Source of the DNA: Candidatus Peregrinibacteria bacterium GW2011_GWF2_38_29
Lineage (GTDB): Bacteria; Patescibacteriota; Gracilibacteria; UBA1369; UBA12463
Direction of reading: 5' to 3'
Length of the DNA stretch: 64,000 bases
Assembly: GCA_000992695.1 (NCBI GenBank)
Contig: LBUS01000003.1
Span: 1-64,000, forward strand
Part shown: piece after piece, positions 52,822-59,959 of the stretch
How the letters are laid out: the number at the start of each line of letters is the position of its first letter
Numbering within the stretch: position 1 is the first letter of the stretch
Translations under genes and position numbers: made by a program
The notes under the pieces: model-generated
What the model saw: the letters and a program-made list of their open reading frames with translations, nothing else
What the model was told of the DNA's origin: nothing
The model's database searches: none

Positions 52822-53487
52822 ATGGGAAGCTATAAATCATTTTTTGCGGCACTAATTATATTTGTTATTAGTTTGAATTTGATTGGCTTGCCTGCGCATG
52901 AAGCAGCGAATACACAAAAAAAGTCTGCTGATGAATATGGCGCGGCGCGAAATTTAACAATTATCAGCGACTCCAATTTGGATGAATGCAAGGATTTGGT
53001 CCAAAACACGCTCAATTCTTTACCTCAAAATCACTCCTCTACTCTGAAAAAAATCAGCTTAATCGGATCAAAAATGGACAGACGCGGATATGGCGGATAT
53101 GGTGAGATTTCCTTGCAATGTAGCGATCTTCCGGATTTGGAGATTGCCGGTGTTTTTACGCATGAAATGGGGCATGTTGTGGACGATTCGACTAATAATG
53201 TTTTTTATAAAATTAGCTGGATGGATAGTTCGCATAAAATTCGCGGAAGCAATAAAATGGATTTTGTTACCGGATATGCGATGACGGATGCGTTTGAAGA
53301 TTTTGCGGAAAGTTATACGATGTATATTTTGCACGGAAATTCTTTTAGAAAAATGGCTGATGGCAACGAAAAAATAAAAGAAAAATATTTTTTTATGAAA
53401 GATAATGTTTTTAATGGAGTTGAATTTTTTGGCTATGATAAGCCGTTAAATCAAGGTGTTCGAGTTTATGATTCGACCAGAATTTAA
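52822..53487 (+). CDS. Secreted HExxH zinc metallopeptidase (PPEP/anthrax-LF-like)
   Basis: A 221-residue predicted secreted protein. The signal peptide (FFAALIIFVISLNLIGLPAH) is followed by a zincin domain with GVFTHEMGHVVDD (HEMGH, zinc ligands and catalytic Glu) and, about 40 residues on, DAFEDFAESYTMYI, where a second Glu can be the third ligand. This spacing and the FAE.Y pattern resemble Pro-Pro endopeptidase and the anthrax lethal factor-like fold (M34). Start moved to the second ATG, see promoter. Substrate unknown; surface proteins are likely. Confidence 0.75.
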   Translation: MGSYKSFFAALIIFVISLNLIGLPAHEAANTQKKSADEYGAARNLTIISDSNLDECKDLVQNTLNSLPQNHSSTLKKISLIGSKMDRRGYGGYGEISLQCSDLPDLEIAGVFTHEMGHVVDDSTNNVFYKISWMDSSHKIRGSNKMDFVTGYAMTDAFEDFAESYTMYILHGNSFRKMADGNEKIKEKYFFMKDNVFNGVEFFGYDKPLNQGVRVYDSTRI

Positions 53488-53544
53488 TTTTCTGCAAATT
53501 TCCCCTTGCAAATCTTTTATTTATATATTAAAGTACTTGTTGTC

Positions 53545-53655
53545 TTTCCTTTTGTGTTATTAGGATATTTAGGCTTTATGGCTTTTCTAGGGCTAAAGGG
53601 CGTGGATACTCCTAAAACACTAGAAACTCTCCTCCAAGCGGGGAGAGTTTTTAAA
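53545..53655 (+). other. Structured element ending in a terminator-like hairpin
   Basis: An imperfect stem (GTGTT..TAGGA with TCCTA.AACAC, 53551-53620 region) is followed by a clear hairpin AAACTCTCC (53624-53632) with GGAGAGTTT (53642-53650) and T(5). It lies between the zincin gene and tRNA-His. It could be the zincin's terminator with an upstream fold, or a small RNA. A 64-codon frame from TTG 53506 overlaps it but is not persuasive. Confidence 0.4.
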
Positions 53656-53674
53656 TATAGTGGAAATAAATGTG

Positions 53675-53703
53675 TTGAAGAAATCGTTTTTATACGATAA
53701 GAT
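53675..53703 (+). promoter_or_regulatory. Promoter of tRNA-His
   Basis: TTGAAG (53675-53680), 17 bp, TAAGAT (53698-53703), ending 10 nt before the tRNA. Confidence 0.65.
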
Positions 53704-53713
53704 TCATGAGCAT

Positions 53714-53790
53714 GGTGACCGTAGCTCAGTTGGCAGAGCATCTCGCTGTGGCCGAGAGGGTCAAGGGTTCAAGCCCCTTCGGTCACCCCA
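53714..53790 (+). tRNA. tRNA-His (anticodon GTG)
   Basis: The extra G at 53714 (G-1) pairs with discriminator C at 53787, the histidine identity element. Acceptor GTGACCG (53715-53721) pairs with CGGTCAC (53780-53786); CCA is encoded (53788-53790). Anticodon stem TCTCG/CGAGA closes loop CTGTGGC. Confidence 0.97.
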
Positions 53791-53807
53791 GCACATAAGT
53801 TTTCTAT

Positions 53808-54959
53808 ATGCATCGCGGAATTGCCACATTTACGCTTGATGACGGGAAGTGTCCAAAATGGTTGTTTGAAAGAATGACAAAGCTTGGACGCGAGATTTTG
53901 CGCGTGATTGTAAAGGAAAACGGGCCGGATACTTTTATTAAAATGATTTCTGATCCGGTTTGGTTTCAATCGCTCGGCACGGTCCTCGCTTTTGACTGGA
54001 ACGCTTCCGGATTAACCACGATTTTGACTGCGGCTTTAAAAGAAGCGATTCGCGGACAGGAACATGATTTTGGAATTTATATTTGTGGAGGAAAAGGAAA
54101 AACATCGCTAAAAACTCCAATGGAGATTGAAAACTGGGCGGAAAAAGGCGCAATCGGTTTTAATAAAGCAAAGTCACTTGTTTATAATTCTCGTATGAGC
54201 GCAAAGGTTGATTCTTGCCTTGTACAGGACGGATTCACGATTTATCATCATTCATTTTTCTTTTCAAAAAATGGCGCGTGGGCGGTTGTTCAACAGGGCA
54301 TGAATACGGAAGAATTAACTGCGCGCCGCTATCATTGGTTTTCGGATAATGTTAAGGAAATGGTTTGCGAACCGCATTCTGGAGTCATGTCGGATGAAAC
54401 GGTTGCGGCGCTGAATATGACGGCAAAATCCAGCGGAGACGCAAGGACTTTGAGCACGGATTTGGTGCGCGGGAATTACAATTCGCTGATGAAGGATGTT
54501 GCGCTTTTAAGCAGACACGCATCCCCTGTTTCGAGCATGGCGCGAATTAAAATTCACAAAGATCAGCTGACTTTATTGAAGCTTGAAGATATTGAATTCA
54601 AAACGCATCCGGTTGTGCATGAGAATTTTGCGCAGAGCGCTTATTTGCGAAAAATCTTGTGGAAAATGTGCGATGAGAAGCCTGAAAATTATGAAAATTT
54701 GCTCTCGCGAGTTGGCGTCGGCCCAAAAACAATCCGCGCTTTGGCGCTTGTTTCTGAGGTTATTTATGGAGCAAAGCCTTCGTATGAAGATCCTTCGCGT
54801 TATAGCTTTGCACATGGTGGAAAAGACGGCACGCCTTATTTTGTTGATAAAAAAACTTATGATAATACGATCACGATGATGCGAAAATATGTGGAAAAAA
54901 TGAGAATTGCACCGAGTGAAAAACGCGAAATTCAAAATAAATTTAATGTTGCGACTTGA
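53808..54959 (+). CDS. DUF763-family protein
   Basis: A 383-residue protein matching the DUF763 family, known mostly from archaea, thermophiles and CPR. Features I see: MHRGIATFTLDDGKCPKWLF at the start, a central segment (about 130-190) with DSCLVQDGFTIYHHSFFF and QQGMNTEELTARRYHW, and a helix-hairpin-helix-like LLSRVGVGPKTIRALALVSE (about 302-321). The last motif suggests DNA binding; activity is not established to my knowledge. Starts 17 nt after tRNA-His and may be transcribed with it. Confidence 0.85.
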   Translation: MHRGIATFTLDDGKCPKWLFERMTKLGREILRVIVKENGPDTFIKMISDPVWFQSLGTVLAFDWNASGLTTILTAALKEAIRGQEHDFGIYICGGKGKTSLKTPMEIENWAEKGAIGFNKAKSLVYNSRMSAKVDSCLVQDGFTIYHHSFFFSKNGAWAVVQQGMNTEELTARRYHWFSDNVKEMVCEPHSGVMSDETVAALNMTAKSSGDARTLSTDLVRGNYNSLMKDVALLSRHASPVSSMARIKIHKDQLTLLKLEDIEFKTHPVVHENFAQSAYLRKILWKMCDEKPENYENLLSRVGVGPKTIRALALVSEVIYGAKPSYEDPSRYSFAHGGKDGTPYFVDKKTYDNTITMMRKYVEKMRIAPSEKREIQNKFNVAT

Positions 54960-55026
54960 AACTTGAAGACGTGAAAATTAAAAATTGATTGTAAATTGTT
55001 AATTGTTAATTGATAATTATATTAAT

Positions 55027-55266
55027 ATGGGTTTATTCTTCAAAACATTTCAGCAAAAATTAAAAGCATTGCTTCTCAAATTAAGCATTGAATATGGCTT
55101 AAATGAGACTGATATAGACAAGCTTCTTCGCATGGCTCATACGTTCCGCGCACAAGATGTTAAAACTGTTGAGAAAATTGCAGACACAATGATCAAATAT
55201 AAGCTTTTCGAAAAGCCTGAAGACCAAATGGTGGATGGGCTAAAGGAGAAAATGCCTAAGTTCTAA
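55027..55266 (+). CDS. Small helical protein, 79 residues
   Basis: Not recognised. MGLFFKTFQQKLKALLLKLS begins an amphipathic helical protein with no signal peptide. ATG 55027 is preferred over the in-frame ATG 8 codons upstream, which sits in the repetitive TTGTTAATTG spacer. No Shine-Dalgarno motif. Probably real given its charge pattern, but small. Confidence 0.55.
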   Translation: MGLFFKTFQQKLKALLLKLSIEYGLNETDIDKLLRMAHTFRAQDVKTVEKIADTMIKYKLFEKPEDQMVDGLKEKMPKF

Positions 55267-55296
55267 GTGCGCTAATTTCTAAAAATACGCTAATCT

Positions 55297-55920
55297 CTAT
55301 TTTGAAACGTTGGCCAAAACGCTCGCCAAAAGACTTTCAACGAATTCTTTTAATTCGCTATATGTTGGAATAATACCGTGCTTAACAACATAATCGCGCA
55401 TTACAAAAACCGCAAATTGAACAAGTATCAATTTTATATTTCCAATATCGTCATAAATTGTTTTCTTCATTCGAGCTGTGTTGAACGTGCTTTGAATCAG
55501 CATGCCAAGCGCCCAAACATTTAAATCGTGCTTAATTTTTGGATTTGAATTGTATTTTGATTCAACTTGAATTGGCGTAATCGTGTGATTTTTTTTATCT
55601 TCTTCGTCCATAAGAATAACTTCTTTTTCAAAAGCTTCTTCGCCAAGAACCATAATGCTAAGCGCAAAATGAGGTGGGATATTTTGCTCAAGAACGCGCG
55701 CAGCTAAAAGTAAAATGTCTTTCTTTTTTGGATCTTTAAAATACTGAAGAAGGATTTTTGTGAGCCTGTCTTCTTTTTTCTTTTGCTTTCCTTCGTCTTT
55801 TTGAAGCTGTTTTAAACCTGCGGCAGCCGCTTTCATCTGCTCTTTAAATTGCTCAAATGCCTGTTCAGACATTTGCTCTCCACCGCCTTCACCGGGCGAA
55901 AACATTTCTAAATCGCTCAT
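55297..55920 (-). CDS. Uncharacterised cytoplasmic protein, 207 residues
   Basis: Not recognised. An acidic/Gly/Gln-rich N-terminus (about 1-40) precedes a Lys-rich helix (LQKDEGKQKKKEDRLTKILL) and a helical domain (about 65-205). It follows rpmA by 21 nt on the same strand with an A-rich leader, so it is likely in one operon with rpmA. Confidence 0.7.
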   Translation of the reverse strand: MSDLEMFSPGEGGGEQMSEQAFEQFKEQMKAAAAGLKQLQKDEGKQKKKEDRLTKILLQYFKDPKKKDILLLAARVLEQNIPPHFALSIMVLGEEAFEKEVILMDEEDKKNHTITPIQVESKYNSNPKIKHDLNVWALGMLIQSTFNTARMKKTIYDDIGNIKLILVQFAVFVMRDYVVKHGIIPTYSELKEFVESLLASVLANVSK

Positions 55921-55941
55921 GCAATTTTTTTTATTGTTTTA

Positions 55942-56220
55942 TTAAACGGGCATGATGCTTACGATCGACTGCTTTCTCATATTTCCGTCGAATTTCTTGA
56001 CTTTCTTCTCTGTGAAAAGGACTTTTCCTGCAATTTTAGCCACGAGAGTGTGATCTTTGCTTAAGATAATGTTTTTACCAGGCAAAAATTTTGTACCTCT
56101 TTGTCTAATGATTATATTTCCCGGTTGTACTGTTTCGGATTCAAACAATTTGACGCCTAAACGCTGACCTGGGGAATTTCGATTGTTTTTACTGGAACCA
56201 CCAGCTTTTTTGTGTGCCAT
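55942..56220 (-). CDS. rpmA: Ribosomal protein L27
   Basis: Large-subunit protein whose N-terminal tail reaches the peptidyl-transferase centre. 92 residues, with [20 protein letters not shown] and the [12 protein letters not shown] signature. It starts directly at MAHKKAGGS, so it lacks the cleavable N-terminal extension of Firmicutes L27. rplU, its usual partner, is not adjacent. Confidence 0.96.
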   Translation of the reverse strand: MAHKKAGGSSKNNRNSPGQRLGVKLFESETVQPGNIIIRQRGTKFLPGKNIILSKDHTLVAKIAGKVLFTEKKVKKFDGNMRKQSIVSIMPV

Positions 56221-56305
56221 AGTTTTTTATATTTTACGCCTGAATATTAGAATGCGCATATAATTTTACGAATATTTGGAAAGAATGCAAGAGAAAATTC
56301 AAAAC

Positions 56306-56318
56306 TGCCTCCGTCCCC
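56306..56318 (+). repeat. 13-bp dispersed repeat, copy 3
   Basis: TGCCTCCGTCCCC, 6 bp before the -35 box of the transglycosylase gene. Confidence 0.7.
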
Positions 56319-56324
56319 ATGGAC

Positions 56325-56353
56325 TTGACATTCTTACTGAAATTTGTTATAAA
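56325..56353 (+). promoter_or_regulatory. Promoter of the transglycosylase gene, leaderless geometry
   Basis: TTGACA (56325-56330), 17 bp, TATAAA (56348-56353) preceded by TGT, then 8 nt and ATG 56362. Confidence 0.75.
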
Positions 56354-56361
56354 TTGTATAT

Positions 56362-58044
56362 ATGGATAATAATCGACCTAAAGGCACTCCTGAACCACCT
56401 GAAGGATCTCCTGAAAATGGAGACAATTCTTCTGGCAACAATGTCGGAAGACACTTAAATAGATTTCACATTCTACTTTTGACTATCTTGGGTATGCTTG
56501 CAACTGCATGTTCCGGTGAACCTGTAAAAGAATACGGACCCGGAATTGACCCTGTTAAGCTTGCTAAAGCTATCGGTTATTTTGGCGGAAAAGCCGCTAA
56601 TGCAACCTCTAAAGAAGCCGAATCTTTAGCGGAAGAATTCTGCGTTATGCTTGGATATGAAACAGCCGCACAATGCTATCAGTGCATGCTTGAGCCAAGG
56701 ACTGATGTAGAAAATATGCTTGAATGCTCTACAAGGCCTTATTTTATACCAGGGCATCCACAAACTATTGTTGGGCAAGGTATACCGGATGAAAAAATTG
56801 AAAAATATGTACAGACTCAAAGAGGAAAAATGGGCATACAAGAACTTATTAAGTTTTTTGGTGAAATCCTCGTCCCAGGCAAAATTGATATGTATAGAAT
56901 TGACCCTCTTATGCTTGCTGAGCACACGGCTGTTAGTAAATTTTTGAACCCAATCATCGATCAAGCGTGTGAAACCGTTGGACTTAGTGAAGAAGAATGT
57001 GTCCTTTATCGAATAATATCTTTTGAAAATTCCGGAGAACTTTGGGCAAAATCAAGCGCGAATGCGGTTGGGCCTGGTCAACTTATGCCCTTTTGGATTG
57101 AAAAAGGTATAAAAAATGTTGGAGACGGTCTTTATACAAAAAACTTTTTCGTACAACGTGATTCAAAAGGTCGCACAACTTTTGATGGACGCTATGATCC
57201 TGTTTCAAACGTTGAAGCCGGAGCAAGAATAATGAAATATTTTATTGGCATATATGGAATAAATCATCCTGACTTTGTCATGCTGGCTTATAACCAAGGA
57301 GAAAATGGCGTCAATGCCTTCATCTCGGAATGGGCTGAAAGACATCTTGGTGTAAAATTTTCCGTTATAAAAAAGAAATGGAATGATGCGCATCCGGATG
57401 ACCCTTTCCAATATTCGTACTTTCTTAACTTTTTATATAATAGATACCGCATTGGCCTTGCAGTTATGCAAATGGACACTGAACTCGTTAAAAAACACAT
57501 GGGCAGCGACAACGGCGGAGCCGGATATGTTCCAAAAATAATGGCCCTGAACGTTGCGGCAAATAATCCCGGAAAATATGGAATCACCGTACCTGCCGCA
57601 AAAAGTTTGCCGGTTGTTATGGATGAAAATCAAAGAGTATCGGAAACTTGGGACAGCATGTTTGAGCCTGTGATAATGCCAAAAGATACAAGCTTACGTG
57701 AATTTGCAAAAGCAAATCTTCATGACATTGACGCTTTAGCCTTCATTAACCGCCAAGTTCGCAATATTGATGCAAAATTTGATCGTGTCGTCAGAATATG
57801 GTTACCAAAACGAGGTGCTGATAAAGACTTGCTTGCTCAAATAAAAGAAGTCGGCAAAAATATGGTTCCGGCCGATCCTACTTTAAAAAAAGATATCGCT
57901 AAAAAAGCGCCCTCTAAAAATGTAAAAAGTGGACAAAAGCCTGCCGCTGCAAAAGTCACTTCTACTACGAAATGCGCACCTCCTAAGAAAATAGCTCCAA
58001 AAAAGACCGCGCCTGCAAAACGTGGCGGAAAAAGAGGCGGATAA
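56362..58044 (+). CDS. SLT-type lytic transglycosylase lipoprotein
   Basis: A 560-residue protein. An unusual hydrophilic leader of about 33 residues precedes a hydrophobic stretch ending in the lipobox-like LATAC (Cys about 50), so it may be a lipoprotein or signal-anchored. The SLT domain (about 210-330) has RIISFENSGELWAKSS with the catalytic Glu, AVGPGQLMPFW and VMLAYNQGENGVNAF. The C-terminus is Lys/Pro/Ala-rich and strongly basic (KKIAPKKTAPAKRGGKRGG), which may bind wall polymers or nucleic acid. Cleaves glycan strands, fitting the other wall enzymes in the window. Predicted leaderless. Confidence 0.88.
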   Translation: MDNNRPKGTPEPPEGSPENGDNSSGNNVGRHLNRFHILLLTILGMLATACSGEPVKEYGPGIDPVKLAKAIGYFGGKAANATSKEAESLAEEFCVMLGYETAAQCYQCMLEPRTDVENMLECSTRPYFIPGHPQTIVGQGIPDEKIEKYVQTQRGKMGIQELIKFFGEILVPGKIDMYRIDPLMLAEHTAVSKFLNPIIDQACETVGLSEEECVLYRIISFENSGELWAKSSANAVGPGQLMPFWIEKGIKNVGDGLYTKNFFVQRDSKGRTTFDGRYDPVSNVEAGARIMKYFIGIYGINHPDFVMLAYNQGENGVNAFISEWAERHLGVKFSVIKKKWNDAHPDDPFQYSYFLNFLYNRYRIGLAVMQMDTELVKKHMGSDNGGAGYVPKIMALNVAANNPGKYGITVPAAKSLPVVMDENQRVSETWDSMFEPVIMPKDTSLREFAKANLHDIDALAFINRQVRNIDAKFDRVVRIWLPKRGADKDLLAQIKEVGKNMVPADPTLKKDIAKKAPSKNVKSGQKPAAAKVTSTTKCAPPKKIAPKKTAPAKRGGKRGG

Positions 58045-58053
58045 GAGAATAAC

Positions 58054-58073
58054 AAAATCCAAGTTGTTCCAAA
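58054..58073 (+). repeat. 20-bp gene-end repeat, copy 2
   Basis: AAAATCCAAGTTGTTCCAAA, 9 nt after the transglycosylase stop. CAAA-rich sequence continues to about 58115. Confidence 0.75.
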
Positions 58074-58206
58074 GGGCAAATGAATTTCAAAGGACAAAGT
58101 TTGAAATTACAAATGTCGCCTCGATGTTTGGACCTTAAGGTTGGATTTTGGATTTTAGATTTTGTACTTTCTATAACGTTTTACCCTTCCAAAACCTCCG
58201 GATTTA

Positions 58207-58215
58207 TGATATAAT
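58207..58215 (+). promoter_or_regulatory. TG-extended -10 of the second M23 gene
   Basis: TGATATAAT. A leader of about 13 nt precedes ATG 58235. Confidence 0.6.
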
Positions 58216-58234
58216 ATATGGATATATTAGAACT

Positions 58235-59905
58235 ATGACAAAAACAAATATAAAAAGTGTCGCTTTAGCGCTTATTGCCGCTGTATTTATGCTAAATATT
58301 GCGGTTATTCCCGTTATGGCCGCTGTTACCGACCTCAAGCCTACGGAGAACCTTTTTGTTAAAGAAAAAGTAAAAAGATCTGCGGATGAGCAAGCAAGTG
58401 ATCCAAAAGATAACGTCCCTGTTACAGTTGAAAGCACTGAAAAAGTTTTTAAAAATGCAATATTCTTAATTCAATTACAGCAAAAATTAAAAGACGCAAA
58501 CTCTTCATATCAAAAAAATTATGAAGCTTTTGCAGAAGCCAAAAAAAGGCTTGATGAGGTCGCCGACCAAACCTCGACTCTTAAAGAACAAATTTTGAAT
58601 TTTGATGCTGTAATTGAAAATACAAATAGCAAAATTGCGGCTGTTGCAACTCAAATAGGCGGATATGAACAATCGCTTTTAAAGCTTCACGAACAACTAG
58701 CAATCTATAAAGTTGCATATCAAGCTCAAAAAGACCTTCTTGGGGAATACGTGCGCATGCTTTATACGGAGGAAAATCAATATATAACTTTTGAATCTGA
58801 TGGGGAAATAAGCGCAATTAAATTGCTTGTTGCGGATAATTCCGTGAGCGACAGCATGCAGACTTTGAAATATCTGCAAACGCTCGAACAAGCTGGCCAA
58901 AATATGGTTAGAAATTTGGGCAAAGATTCGGCTGTTCTTCAAAACCAGCAAATGACTCTTGAAACTCAAAAAGCGCGTCTTGATGCGCTCCAAGAGCAAC
59001 TTGAAAATGAAAAAGCTACGCTTGTTGAACAAAAGCTTGCGAAGGCTCAACTTCTTAAAATCACGCATGGTGAAGAAGAAGTTTATAGGACTCTTGTGAC
59101 TCAGTATTTACAGCAACAAGAAGACGTTTTGATGGAAATCACTGCGCTTCGCAATAACATGACATTCATTGACGATAAGCTCCAAGAAATGGGTTCAAAT
59201 GCAACGATTGCGGATTTGCAAACGCTTGTTGATCAAAGATCAAAAGATATTTATAAATATCAGCACTTATCTGATCCAAATGCCACATTCGTTTGGTCTG
59301 TTAAGCCTTCAAGAGGGTTAAGTGCATATTTCCGCGACTCTTCATATCAAGCAAGGTTTGGCATTCCACATAACGCTATTGATGTCCCAACACCACAAGG
59401 CACTCCAATTGCCGCAGCACGTGACGGTTATGTATATAAAGTAAAAGATAATGGAATGGGATACAGTTATATGATCCTTACGCATAGTGACAATTTCATG
59501 ACTGTTTATGGGCACGTTTCACAAATTATAGCGGCTGAAGGACAATTTGTTAAAGCCGGAGACGTAATTGGACTTAGCGGTGGCGCACCCGGCACAAAAG
59601 GCGCAGGTATGATTACAACAGGTCCACATCTTCACTTTGAAATATTGCAAAATGGCGTATATAAAGATCCTTTGGATTATCTTTCACTTTTACCTTTGCC
59701 TCTTGATAGCATGCCATCGAAATATGTTAATAAGATTATGCAGCAAAGGGCTGATGCCACAAACAATGGAACAACCGGTGCGTCAGGCGATTCCACGATT
59801 GATTCTTTACCGGCCTTGAAAGATGAAGACATTCAAAAAATCATTGATGAAAGCGCAAATCAGGAAGCCGAGATAATGCGAAAATTACTGGAAAAGAATA
59901 AATAA
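58235..59905 (+). CDS. EnvC/NlpD-like M23 endopeptidase with coiled coil
   Basis: A 556-residue exported protein: signal peptide (SVALALIAAVFMLNIAVIPV), long coiled coil (about 70-335, QQKLKDANSSYQKNYEAFAE and similar), then an M23 domain (about 375-485) with HNAID and GPHLHFE metal ligands and MTVYGHVSQI. Layout matches EnvC-type division hydrolases or their activators; since zinc ligands are intact it may be active. A Thr/Ser/Asp-rich tail follows. The longest frame starts 29 codons earlier, but the -10 box lies inside that stretch, so ATG 58235 is used. Confidence 0.9.
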   Translation: MTKTNIKSVALALIAAVFMLNIAVIPVMAAVTDLKPTENLFVKEKVKRSADEQASDPKDNVPVTVESTEKVFKNAIFLIQLQQKLKDANSSYQKNYEAFAEAKKRLDEVADQTSTLKEQILNFDAVIENTNSKIAAVATQIGGYEQSLLKLHEQLAIYKVAYQAQKDLLGEYVRMLYTEENQYITFESDGEISAIKLLVADNSVSDSMQTLKYLQTLEQAGQNMVRNLGKDSAVLQNQQMTLETQKARLDALQEQLENEKATLVEQKLAKAQLLKITHGEEEVYRTLVTQYLQQQEDVLMEITALRNNMTFIDDKLQEMGSNATIADLQTLVDQRSKDIYKYQHLSDPNATFVWSVKPSRGLSAYFRDSSYQARFGIPHNAIDVPTPQGTPIAAARDGYVYKVKDNGMGYSYMILTHSDNFMTVYGHVSQIIAAEGQFVKAGDVIGLSGGAPGTKGAGMITTGPHLHFEILQNGVYKDPLDYLSLLPLPLDSMPSKYVNKIMQQRADATNNGTTGASGDSTIDSLPALKDEDIQKIIDESANQEAEIMRKLLEKNK

Positions 59906-59959
59906 TTTTGATTTTGGCGGTTTTTGATGAGAGAATTTGGCTATAAAAACCATTTTTAA

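Noticed and set aside
53506-53700. 64-codon frame starting at TTG
   Set aside because: It overlaps a terminator hairpin and a folded element, has no initiation signal and looks like chance.
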